From an uncultured Collinsella sp. (lineage in GTDB: Bacteria; Actinomycetota; Coriobacteriia; Coriobacteriales; Coriobacteriaceae), in the NCBI GenBank assembly GCA_900544065.1, contig UQTR01000046.1, positions 1 to 15,637 of the forward strand: DNA of 15,637 nt, in the 5' to 3' direction. The notes below the pieces were generated by a model. It ran no database searches. It had not been told where the DNA came from and was given only the letters and a program-made list of their open reading frames with translations. The translations under genes and the position numbers were made by a program. The first letter of the stretch is position 1. The number at the start of each line of letters is the position of its first letter. Shown here piece after piece: positions 5,013 to 11,273 of the stretch.

Positions 5013-7776
5013 ACTCGGCGCTCTTGAGGGCGCCGACCATGTCGATCTTATTGAGGGTGCGATTGGTAGCGAGGTTGACGATGATCGTAAAGCCGAAGGA
5101 AAGCACCACGGCAAGCACGTAGCTCAGCGGCTCGACCTCAACGTCAAAGTACAATGACGGCATCTGTAAGATGTACGTAAAGCTCTCGGCCAGCGCACCG
5201 CCCAGCGGTACGCCCAGCGCGGCTCCGATCGCCGTAAGAATCAACGTCTCCTTGTTAACGTAATGGTGCACCTCGCCACGGCGGAAACCCAGCACCTTGA
5301 TAGTCGCCAGCTCGCGTTCGCGCTCGGAGATATTCGTATTAGACAGCGTAAACACCACCACAAACGACAGGCACGCCGCCATAAAGGTCACAAGCACCAC
5401 GACCGAATTGATAATCGTGTAGTTTGCCTCATAGTTTTCCCAATGCTCGGCGGTACTCGACAGCGTAATCCAACCATCGCTCTTAAGACGGTTGGTAAAC
5501 GCAATCTGGTCGGCCGACGAACCCTTGAGCAGCGCAAAGATGCCATTGAGGCGAACGCTGCGCCCAAACGCGCGCTCATAGGTGCTCTGCGTCATGTAAA
5601 GCGTGTTGCCCAGATAGTTAAGCGAAATGTCGCTGACCTTGACCTTGGCGACGTTGAGTGACGAATCCTGGACGTGCGCCGTATCGCCCGGTTGAATCCC
5701 CAGCACCAGCTGTGAACTCTTACTCAGATACACGTCTCCGTCACGCAAAGACAGTGGCTCTTTGGACTCATCCTCAAGGCGAACATAGTCGTCCAGATCG
5801 TTCGTGCGGTCATCGGGCACCACGATCAGCTGCACGGTCTCGCTCTTTCCGCCGAATGTAAAGGTGACGTTGTCGGTCATGATCGGCAGCGTCGAAGTTA
5901 CGGTCACACCGGAATCCTTGACCGCGCTTCGCTCGTCGAGCGCCGCGCACGTCTGCGAAAAATCGTCGGGATTGGCAACCGCCAGCAGGTCGTAGCGTGT
6001 GATGTGGCCGTACTGCTTGGGCGAAAGCGCGACCGACGTATCACGAATGCCCATGCCGCAGATCACGAGCGCCGTGCAGCCGGCGATGCCGAAGATGGTC
6101 ATAAAGGCGCGCTTTTTGTAGCGGAACAGGTTACGCGCTGCCACCTTGTTCAAAAAGCCCATGCGGCGCCAGATAAATCCGATACGCTCGAGCAGAATGC
6201 GTGAGCCGGCACGCGGCGCCTTGGGGCGCATGAGCGAGGCAGGGGTCTCGGCCATCTCGTGGCGGCAGGCGATAATCGTGGCGCCCACCACGCCCACGGC
6301 AAACAGCGCCACCGAAACGATCGAGGACACGATGTCGTACGAAAGTAGCATCTGGGGCAGTGAGTACATGTCGTCGAACACCGTAAACAGGAACAGCGGC
6401 AGGCCCACAAATCCGATGATGTTGCCGAGCACGCCGCCGATCAGACAAGCCCACAGCGCATAGTCCACGTATTTGGACAGGATGCGCCCGCGCGAATAGC
6501 CGAGCGCCTTATACAGGCCGATGAGCGTGCGCTCCTCCTCGACCATACGCGTGGCGGTGGTAAGGCTGATGAGCACGGCGACGATAAAGAAGATGAACGG
6601 GAACACCGTGGCGATAGCCTCAATTGACGAGCTATCGCTCTCCACGCTCGAGTAGCTTGCGATATTGCCGCGGTCCTGGATGTACCAGGTGCATTCGCCC
6701 AGATCGGAAAGCTCGGCGCGGGCATCGGCAAACTGCTGGTCGGCGGCGGCGCGGCGCTGATCCAGGTCGGTCTGCGCTTGCACGCGCTCCTCGCTGCCCT
6801 CTGCCATGCGATTGATGTTGTCCTGCTCAATCCCAAAGAGCATATTCGCCTGACGCTCAGCCGCGTCCAAGCTCGCCGGCGTGTCGACCGTCAGCTCCTG
6901 GGCGCGCGCCTTCTCACGCTCCTCGCGGATCTTCTCGATATTGCCCTTGACCTCATTGATCTTTGCCGCGTAGGAATCCGAATAGGAGTTGAGGCTCTTG
7001 GCTCCCTCGACGATCACGTGGACCGCGGAGTAGGAAGAAGATGTCGCGGCGTCCTCGCTCACATAGAACTTATAGTCCGCCGCCGAAGCAGCGCGAAAGG
7101 CGTTGACTGTCGAGTCAGAACTTACATCAGTGGGGTCGAGGACCTCAGCCGTAATGGTGTAATCGCCCGCGGCAAACTGGTCCTTGGCGCTTTGATTGGA
7201 CGAGCTCGCGTCATTGGCGGCAAAACTCACCGTATCGCCGATTTTCTTGCCCGATGCCTTCAGGAACTTCGAAGTCACCGCGACTTCATCGGCGCTCTCG
7301 GGCAAATCGCCGTTCACGAGCACCGGCTGATCGATGTTCTCCTTGGAGAGACTCTGCACGACCACGCGCTCGCGCGTTGTGCCCACGGCGGTGTAGGCGG
7401 TCTCGGTGTAGATGCCCTCGGCCGTTTCGACGCCATCGACCTCTTGTATGGCGTCGAGATCATCGTCAGTCAGGCCATAGGTCGACTGCACGTTAATGTC
7501 ATAGACATTTTGCTGGTCGAAGTAGGCATCAACCGAATCACACAGGTCCTCGCAACCCGCCTTAAGGCCGCACATCACGCTCACGCCAAGCGCGGTGATG
7601 ACCACGATTGACAAAAAGCGCTTAAGACTGCCTCGGATTGTGCGGTAGATGCCACGGCGAAAAACCGTCGGCACCATATCGTTTGAGCTTTGGGCAGTGC
7701 GGTAGGTCGTAAAATCCTGCTCGCGCTCCGTGTTCTGCGCGTCGCGGCGTAGGCTGTTTTGGCGGTCTTGGTCCAT
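5011..7776 (-). CDS. ABC transporter permease with two FtsX domains (MacB/LolCDE-like)
   Basis: A 921-residue permease from the ATG at 7776. Residue numbers here count from an alternative GTG at 7788, which adds four residues and overlaps the ATPase gene by 7 nt. About eight membrane segments are visible: 56-76, 391-411, 443-470, 485-507, 562-580, 791-814, 848-868 and 888-907. Segment 1 is followed by a large extracytoplasmic region (80-390) that holds a charged, likely coiled-coil stretch (275-360). Two FtsX-type modules follow, each with the family phrase before its second helix: EEERTLIGLYKALGYSRGRI (417-436) and ERERELATIKVLGFRRGEV (822-840). Such permeases act as mechanotransmission exporters of peptides, lipids or antibiotics, or regulate cell-wall hydrolases; the substrate is unknown. 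It is the second gene of a two-gene operon with the ATPase. Confidence 0.9.
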   Translation of the reverse strand: MDQDRQNSLRRDAQNTEREQDFTTYRTAQSSNDMVPTVFRRGIYRTIRGSLKRFLSIVVITALGVSVMCGLKAGCEDLCDSVDAYFDQQNVYDINVQSTYGLTDDDLDAIQEVDGVETAEGIYTETAYTAVGTTRERVVVQSLSKENIDQPVLVNGDLPESADEVAVTSKFLKASGKKIGDTVSFAANDASSSNQSAKDQFAAGDYTITAEVLDPTDVSSDSTVNAFRAASAADYKFYVSEDAATSSSYSAVHVIVEGAKSLNSYSDSYAAKINEVKGNIEKIREEREKARAQELTVDTPASLDAAERQANMLFGIEQDNINRMAEGSEERVQAQTDLDQRRAAADQQFADARAELSDLGECTWYIQDRGNIASYSSVESDSSSIEAIATVFPFIFFIVAVLISLTTATRMVEEERTLIGLYKALGYSRGRILSKYVDYALWACLIGGVLGNIIGFVGLPLFLFTVFDDMYSLPQMLLSYDIVSSIVSVALFAVGVVGATIIACRHEMAETPASLMRPKAPRAGSRILLERIGFIWRRMGFLNKVAARNLFRYKKRAFMTIFGIAGCTALVICGMGIRDTSVALSPKQYGHITRYDLLAVANPDDFSQTCAALDERSAVKDSGVTVTSTLPIMTDNVTFTFGGKSETVQLIVVPDDRTNDLDDYVRLEDESKEPLSLRDGDVYLSKSSQLVLGIQPGDTAHVQDSSLNVAKVKVSDISLNYLGNTLYMTQSTYERAFGRSVRLNGIFALLKGSSADQIAFTNRLKSDGWITLSSTAEHWENYEANYTIINSVVVLVTFMAACLSFVVVFTLSNTNISERERELATIKVLGFRRGEVHHYVNKETLILTAIGAALGVPLGGALAESFTYILQMPSLYFDVEVEPLSYVLAVVLSFGFTIIVNLATNRTLNKIDMVGALKSAE

Positions 7777-7781
7777 GGGCG

Positions 7782-8483
7782 CTACCACTCGATCGTCTCG
7801 ATAGGCACGGGATTTTGCTGGACCGTCTCGCTCTCCACGCGACCGTTCTTAAAGCGGATCAGGCGATCGGCCATGGGCGCCAGCGCGGAGTTGTGGGTGA
7901 TGATGATGACCGTAATGCCCTGCTTGCGGCAAGTGTCCTGCAGCAGCTGCAAGATCTGCTTGCCGGTTTTATAGTCAAGTGCGCCCGTGGGCTCGTCGCA
8001 CAAAAGCAGCTTGGGGTTCTTTGCCAGTGCGCGGGCAATGGACACGCGCTGCTGCTCGCCGCCCGAAAGCTGCGCGGGGAAGTTGGCGAGGCGCTCACCC
8101 AAGCCAACCTGGCAAAGCGTTTGCTCGGCATCGAGCGAATCAGGGCAGATTTGCGCCGCAAGCTCAACATTTTCGAGCGCCGTCAGGTTGGGGACCAGAT
8201 TGTAGAACTGGAAGACAAAGCCGACGTCGGCGCGGCGGTATTCCACGAGCTGCGCCTCGTTAGCGGAGCTCACATCGCGCCCGTCCACCGTCACGGTGCC
8301 GGAAGTCGCCGTATCCATGCCGCCCAGAATGTTGAGCGCCGTGGTCTTGCCGGCACCCGAAGCACCCAAAATGATGGCGAGCTCGCCGCGCTCGACCGTA
8401 AAGCTCGCGCCGTCGAGTGCGTGAATGCGGGCGTCGCCCTCGCCGTATGCCTTGATGACGTCTTTGAATTCGATATAAGCCAT
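7782..8483 (-). CDS. ABC transporter ATP-binding protein (MacB/LolD type)
   Basis: The 233-residue nucleotide-binding subunit that powers the neighbouring FtsX permease. All parts are present: Walker A GASGAGKTT (40-48), Q-loop VFQFYNLVPNLTALENVEL with Gln92, signature LSGGEQQR (139-146), Walker B LLLCDEPTGALD (159-170) and the H-loop His197 in IITHN. The phrase FYNLVPNLTALENV is characteristic of the LolD/MacB/YknY group, which pairs with FtsX permeases. The ATG at 8483 has only a weak GGGAAC upstream. The stop (TAG at 7784-7782) lies 5 nt before the permease ATG, so translation is probably coupled. No clear promoter was found; AATACTAAAG on the minus strand near 8513 is the only A/T-rich candidate. 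Confidence 0.95.
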   Translation of the reverse strand: MAYIEFKDVIKAYGEGDARIHALDGASFTVERGELAIILGASGAGKTTALNILGGMDTATSGTVTVDGRDVSSANEAQLVEYRRADVGFVFQFYNLVPNLTALENVELAAQICPDSLDAEQTLCQVGLGERLANFPAQLSGGEQQRVSIARALAKNPKLLLCDEPTGALDYKTGKQILQLLQDTCRKQGITVIIITHNSALAPMADRLIRFKNGRVESETVQQNPVPIETIEW

Positions 8484-8539
8484 CGATCGGTTCCCATCTG
8501 GTCGGATAACTCTTTAGTATTACCCATTTCGCACCGACT

Positions 8540-8583
8540 AAAAAGGGACGGGTTTATTTTGGCAGGTTCTATATGGGGAAACG
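8540..8583 (+). repeat. Dispersed repeat, copy 2, opposite in orientation to 4976-5012
   Basis: From 8540 to 8568 the sequence matches the reverse complement of 4976-5004 with one difference in 29 positions (core GGTTTATTTTGGCAGGTT). Weaker matching continues to about 8583 (TATNTGGG...AAACG). This copy lacks the first half of the palindrome. The rest of the 8484-8754 gap holds the LexA box and promoter and is otherwise unremarkable. Confidence 0.75.
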
Positions 8584-8684
8584 GCAGCTATAGATGAGGC
8601 GCCGGGGAGGCAGAGAAATCATCGATGGGGTCAGGCCGACCGCCAAACACAACGCACGCATCTCAATCTGTCAGCCAAATCATT

Positions 8685-8698
8685 CGAACAGCTGTTCG
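8685..8698. promoter_or_regulatory. LexA (SOS) box
   Basis: CGAACAGCTGTTCG is a perfect 14-bp palindrome that fits the Gram-positive/actinobacterial LexA consensus CGAACRNRYGTTCG. It lies 57 bp before the start of the GyrI-like gene and covers the expected -35 region of its promoter, a position where bound LexA would block transcription. Confidence 0.8.
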
Positions 8699-8702
8699 TT
8701 TC

Positions 8703-8713
8703 TATGATATGAT
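8703..8713 (+). promoter_or_regulatory. -10 region of the GyrI-like gene
   Basis: Two overlapping TATGAT hexamers (8703-8708 and 8708-8713), each one base from TATAAT, lie directly after the LexA box. For the second, the -35 position 17 bp upstream is CGAACA inside the box, a poor hexamer. Confidence 0.5.
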
Positions 8714-8754
8714 TCAGCTATCTAAGCAGGCCAATACGCAGAAAGGCGGCCAAC

Positions 8755-9393
8755 ATGGCGTTCGACTTTAAGAAGGAATGCAAGGAGCTCTACAGACCTG
8801 CGAGCAAGCCGAGTATCGTAACTGTCCCGCCTATGAGCTACGTTGCCGTTCGCGGAAAGGGCGACCCAAATACCGAAGGTGGCGAGTATCAAAATGCCCT
8901 GCCGCTGCTTTACGGCATCGCCTATACCGTCAAGATGTCAAAGAAAGGCTCAAGGAGTATCGAGGGCTATTTCGACTTTGTGGTACCGCCGCTCGAGGGC
9001 TTCTGGTGGCAAGACTCCCCGAGCGGCGACATCGATTATGTACGCAAGGACGATTTCAACTTTATCTCGTGCATCCGCCTGCCCGATTTCGTCACTCAGG
9101 ATGACTTTGACTGGGCGGTCGCGGAAGCCACGGCCAAAAAGAAACTGGACTTTTCTGCCGTCGAGCTGCTTAAAGTTGACGAGGGTCTCTGCGTTCAATG
9201 CATGCATACCGGACCCTACGACAGCGAGCCGGCAACCGTAGACGCCATGCATGAATATGCGACCGAGCAGGGCTATGTCCCCGACTTCTCAGACACCCGT
9301 TTACATCACGAAATCTATCTTTCCGATCCACGCAAGTGTGCGCCGGAGAAACTTAAGACTGTGGTTCGTCATCCTATCAAGCGCGCTGAATAG
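8755..9393 (+). CDS. GyrI-like small-molecule-binding protein, SOS-controlled
   Basis: A 212-residue protein of the GyrI-like domain family, here without a DNA-binding domain. Family marks include PPMSYVAVRGKGDPN (25-39), IEGYFDFVVPPLEGFWW with Trp84-Trp85, a second half starting at CVQCMHTGPYD (146-156), and LHHEIYLSDPRKCAPEKLKT (183-202) with Glu186. Some members of this family hydrolyse cyclopropane-bearing DNA alkylators (CC-1065/yatakemycin type) using conserved aromatic and Glu residues; Trp84/85 and Glu186 are candidates. Others only bind drugs, and E. coli GyrI (SbmC) is itself SOS-induced and protects gyrase. The LexA box just upstream supports a DNA-damage role. The ATG follows GAAAGGCGG with 5-8 nt spacing. 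The gene appears monocistronic. Substrate and enzymatic activity are inference. Confidence 0.85.
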   Translation: MAFDFKKECKELYRPASKPSIVTVPPMSYVAVRGKGDPNTEGGEYQNALPLLYGIAYTVKMSKKGSRSIEGYFDFVVPPLEGFWWQDSPSGDIDYVRKDDFNFISCIRLPDFVTQDDFDWAVAEATAKKKLDFSAVELLKVDEGLCVQCMHTGPYDSEPATVDAMHEYATEQGYVPDFSDTRLHHEIYLSDPRKCAPEKLKTVVRHPIKRAE

Positions 9394-9466
9394 CGTGGAG
9401 CGTCATTTCACGCGCTGGGTTTTAAGCCAGCCAACCAGCCGCCTCCTAGGCCGTCCGGTAATTATC

Positions 9467-9493
9467 TTGACGCGGCCCGTCGCATCTTATAAG
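9467..9493 (+). promoter_or_regulatory. Promoter upstream of the Abi locus
   Basis: TTGACG (9467-9472) and TATAAG (9488-9493) are each one base from consensus, with a short 15-bp spacer. Transcription would start near 9500, just before the RNA hairpin at 9507-9550. Confidence 0.45.
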
Positions 9494-9499
9494 TTTGTT

Positions 9500-9550
9500 T
9501 TGCTAAAGCTGGAAAGCCTCTCAACGATGCGCAACTCCAGCTCTTTTTCT
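9500..9550 (+). ncRNA. Candidate small RNA / terminated leader upstream of the Abi gene
   Basis: A stem AGCTGGA (9507-9513) with TCCAGCT (9536-9542) closes a 22-nt loop and is followed at once by CTTTTTCT, the form of an intrinsic terminator. Together with the promoter at 9467 this defines an RNA of about 50 nt ending before the Abi start codon. The loop carries AAGCCTCT, complementary to the Abi ribosome binding region. Abi_2 (AbiF/AbiD) proteins are HEPN-type RNases, some reported to work with a neighbouring structured RNA; that this is such an RNA is inference. Confidence 0.4.
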
Positions 9551-9562
9551 ATCAAGAGGCTT
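9514..9562 (+). promoter_or_regulatory. Loop-to-RBS complementarity upstream of the Abi gene
   Basis: AAGCCTCT (9514-9521), in the loop of the upstream hairpin, is fully complementary to AGAGGCTT (9555-9562), which contains the only Shine-Dalgarno-like sequence (AAGAGG) before the ATG at 9564. The two pairings interleave, so they form either a pseudoknot or alternative structures that hide the ribosome binding site. Confidence 0.45.
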
Positions 9563-9563
9563 A

Positions 9564-9919
9564 ATGAAATACCAGAAGTCGCGGATATCCATCAACGAAC
9601 AAATAGCACTATTGACAGAAAACAAGGGTCTTAAGTGCTCTGATCAAAGCGAACTCGAGCGAGCTTTGGTCGAAGCCAACCACTACAGACTGTCGGCCTA
9701 CTGGTTTCCCTACAAAACCAAATGCAAGTCCGGGATTACCATCTTTCGCGAAGGCACAACATTCGAAACCATCATCTACACGTATGAATTTGACCGAGCC
9801 CTCCGGCAGTTAATGTTTGATGCGGTCGGCAGTGCGGTCGGCAGAATTGAGATCTACCTCAGAAGCAGAATTGCCTATCTTGCCTCTGAGGAACGCGGGC
9901 CTTTCTGTTACCCAGATGT
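9564..9919 (+). pseudogene. Abi_2 family (AbiF/AbiD-type) abortive infection protein, N-terminal fragment
   Basis: About 119 residues read as the start of an Abi_2 protein: ISINEQIALLTENKGLKC, then LERALVEANHYRLSAYWFPY (31-50), FREGTTFETIIYTYEFDRAL (61-80) and GRIEIYLRSRIAYLASEERG (93-112). Full proteins are about 300 residues and carry their HEPN catalytic motif (RN...AHH) in the second half, which is absent. After PDVAITRLN (117-125) the frame becomes Ser/Pro-rich nonsense to the stop at 10187, because the DNA there is the tail of a chloride channel gene in another frame. The start codon and upstream signals are intact, so a 207-residue hybrid could still be made. An in-frame 12-bp duplication adds four residues before the GRIEIYLR helix. 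The breakpoint lies near 9905-9925. Loss of toxin activity is inferred from the missing motif. Confidence 0.8.
9821..9844 (+). repeat. 12-bp perfect tandem duplication in the Abi fragment
   Basis: TGCGGTCGGCAG occurs twice in a row (9821-9832 and 9833-9844). It adds four residues (VGSAVG region) where relatives usually read DA-x-ERIE. It keeps frame and looks like replication slippage. Confidence 0.8.
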
Positions 9920-10138
9920 CGCCATAACGAGGCTCAACTCGGCATGCCCGTCGAGCTCTGCGCCGCACTGGGCTACGCAGCCGTCTTTGGCAGCGCCACC
10001 AATACGCTGCTCGCACCCATCCTTATTGGCTGCGAAGTCTTCGGCTTTGGTAACTTGCCGATGTTCATTATTGTCTGCGTTGTGGCTTACCTGTTCAACA
10101 TGGATAAGTCCATCTACGCCCTGCAGGAGCGGGCGTAG
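9920..10138 (+). pseudogene. ClC chloride channel, C-terminal fragment
   Basis: In the frame of position 9944 the DNA reads RHNEAQLGMPVELCAALGYA, then VFGSATNTLLAPILIGCEVF, NLPMFIIVCVVAYLFNMDKS and IYALQERA, ending with TAG at 10136-10138. This is the last two or three helices of a ClC-type chloride channel or antiporter. The GSATNTLLAP segment and the Tyr in KSIYALQ, matching the chloride-coordinating tyrosine near the C-terminus of ClC proteins, support this. Full ClC proteins are over 400 residues, so about 85 percent is missing. There is no start signal: the upstream sequence is the Abi fragment in another frame. The fragment has no internal stop, so the event is recent or the 3' end has been lightly mutated. 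A deletion joining two neighbouring genes is the simplest explanation. Confidence 0.75.
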
Positions 10139-10165
10139 ATCGATGTCCAGGCAGGTGGTCTCAGC

Positions 10166-10320
10166 CGGAAACGGTGTCCCACTCTGAGGCTGTATTCCGG
10201 GACACGGTTTCCGCTTGGAACGCCATTCGGAAAGCGCATCCCGCTTTAAAACGGAATTCCGGGACGTAGTTTCCGTCTGAGCCTCCATTCGGAAAGCATG
10301 TCCCGTTCTTTCACGGCATC
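10166..10320. repeat. 62-bp palindromic tandem repeat array (two full units and a partial third)
   Basis: Units begin with CGGAAA at 10166, 10228 and 10290, an exact spacing of 62. The full units share CGGAAA....TCCC at the left, ATTCCGGGAC and GTTTCCG in the middle and CCATT at the right end, with diverged bases between. Each full unit is itself an inverted repeat: in unit 1, CGGAAACGGTGTCCC (10166-10180) pairs with GGGACACGGTTTCCG (10199-10213), with one mismatch. It fills the gap between the ClC fragment and the ogt stop. No protein is convincing in it. Likely a REP/BIME-like extragenic element. Confidence 0.75.
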
Positions 10321-10344
10321 TTGGCTATGCAAAGCGCTCGAGTG

Positions 10345-10923
10345 TTACTCCTCGTACGCGCCCTCAAGCCGAAGCAGCCACTCCTTGCGATCAAGCCCGC
10401 CGGCATATCCGTTAAGCGAGCCGTCGGCCGCCACCACGCGATGGCATGGCACAATAATCGAAACAGGGTTGCGAGCGACCGCGGCCCCCACGGCACGGGG
10501 AGACACAACGGGTGTCTCATTTCCCGGCACACGATGTCGAGCCGCAACACGCTGGGCGATCTCGCCATACGTAGCGACCTCGCCACGCGGAATAGAAAGC
10601 AGCTCGTACCAAACTTCACGCTGAAACGCCGTGCCAATCAAATGCAACGGCGGCGTAAACCGAGGTTCCTGCCCTGCAAAATAAGCATTCAGCCAAGCCC
10701 ACGAACGCTCAAGCACCGAAGAAGCCGCACCATTTGCAGGACTCACCGACGACATGCCGCCAGCACCAGAAACTGCATCGGCGCCTTCAACATGTTCAGG
10801 ATCTTCTTTGAGAAGCGTGGAGCCAAAATGCTCCTGTCCCTCAAACCAAAGCCCCGTCAGACCGCGGCCATCAGCGGCAAGCAAGATTTCGCCCAAAGGC
10901 GAAGCAAACGTCGTCGTGACCAC
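10345..10923 (-). CDS. ogt: Methylated-DNA--protein-cysteine S-methyltransferase
   Basis: A suicide DNA repair protein that moves an alkyl group from O6-alkylguanine to its own cysteine. The C-terminal domain is complete: FQREVWYELLSIPRGEVATY (100-119) covers the helix before the DNA-binding helix, SPRAVGAAVARNP (141-153) contains the arginine finger Arg143, IIVPCHRVV (156-164) carries the acceptor Cys160, and GYAGGLDRKEWLLRLE closes the fold. The N-terminal domain is normal at residues 1-38 but then has a roughly 30-residue Gly/Ala/Ser-rich insert (40-69), which is unusual. The start is a GTG preceded by AAAGGAG with about 8 nt spacing. A weak -10, TATTAT, lies upstream on the minus strand. 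Its place about 1 kb from the LexA-controlled GyrI-like gene suggests a shared theme of alkylation damage, but no shared operon. Confidence 0.93.
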   Translation of the reverse strand: MVTTTFASPLGEILLAADGRGLTGLWFEGQEHFGSTLLKEDPEHVEGADAVSGAGGMSSVSPANGAASSVLERSWAWLNAYFAGQEPRFTPPLHLIGTAFQREVWYELLSIPRGEVATYGEIAQRVAARHRVPGNETPVVSPRAVGAAVARNPVSIIVPCHRVVAADGSLNGYAGGLDRKEWLLRLEGAYEE

Positions 10924-11131
10924 CAGCGGCTCCTTTCAAAACTCCGCAACATAATACCGCGAATTTTGCAGACAACCCCAATCGACCCCAAAGTCACCCA
11001 AGGCAGCAGGCGCGCAGCGCCGAGGCCGCCGCCGGGACCAGGGCCCGCAACAGCCACGCGCCCCCACATCAGCCCAGCGGCCTCAACCAACAACGACCCC
11101 ATCGCAGGCCGCTTGCAGCAGCGTCACCGCA
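10924..11131. other. Intergenic stretch without a recognisable gene
   Basis: It holds the ogt ribosome binding site and its weak promoter region (near 10930-10970). A G+C-rich tract follows, with no ORF that reads like a protein on either strand. Confidence 0.5.
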
Positions 11132-11261
11132 GGCGGGGGCCGGGCTCAGTTTTCAGAACACTCCGCAGACCAGTGTGGCGCCTTGTCCGCGGCTCCGAAG
11201 GAGCAGGACAAGGCGCCACACATGGTCGAGGACGTTCTGAAAACTGAGCCCGGCCCCCGCC
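11132..11261. repeat. 130-bp nested palindrome just after the asd gene
   Basis: The outer arms are 28 bp and perfect (11132-11159 and 11234-11261). The middle arms are 16 bp and perfect (11173-11188 and 11206-11221) and extend by GACCA/TGGTC (11168-11172 and 11223-11227) across one bulged base. The core GCTCC-GAA-GGAGC (11192-11204) closes the hairpin. On the minus strand it begins 12 nt after the asd stop, so it may act as a very large terminator or 3' stabiliser for asd. It shares the nested layout of 2803-2987 but not its sequence. Confidence 0.85.
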
Positions 11262-11273
11262 GGACAGGTCACA

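Noticed and set aside
6778..7611. 277-codon plus-strand ORF opposite the ABC permease
   Set aside because: Antisense shadow of the permease, rich in Arg/His/Leu as expected for such frames.
7815..8597. 260-codon plus-strand ORF opposite the ABC ATPase
   Set aside because: Antisense to intact Walker and signature motifs.
10166..10320. CRISPR array
   Set aside because: Units are 62 bp with internal palindromes, constant ends and partly conserved interiors; no repeat/spacer alternation and no cas gene nearby.
10857..11102. 81-codon minus-strand ORF upstream of ogt
   Set aside because: Low-complexity translation of G+C-rich DNA with no RBS or homology signs.
10321..11247. 308-codon plus-strand ORF across ogt and the palindrome
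   Set aside because: Basic, low-complexity translation, antisense to ogt and running through a palindrome; no family features.
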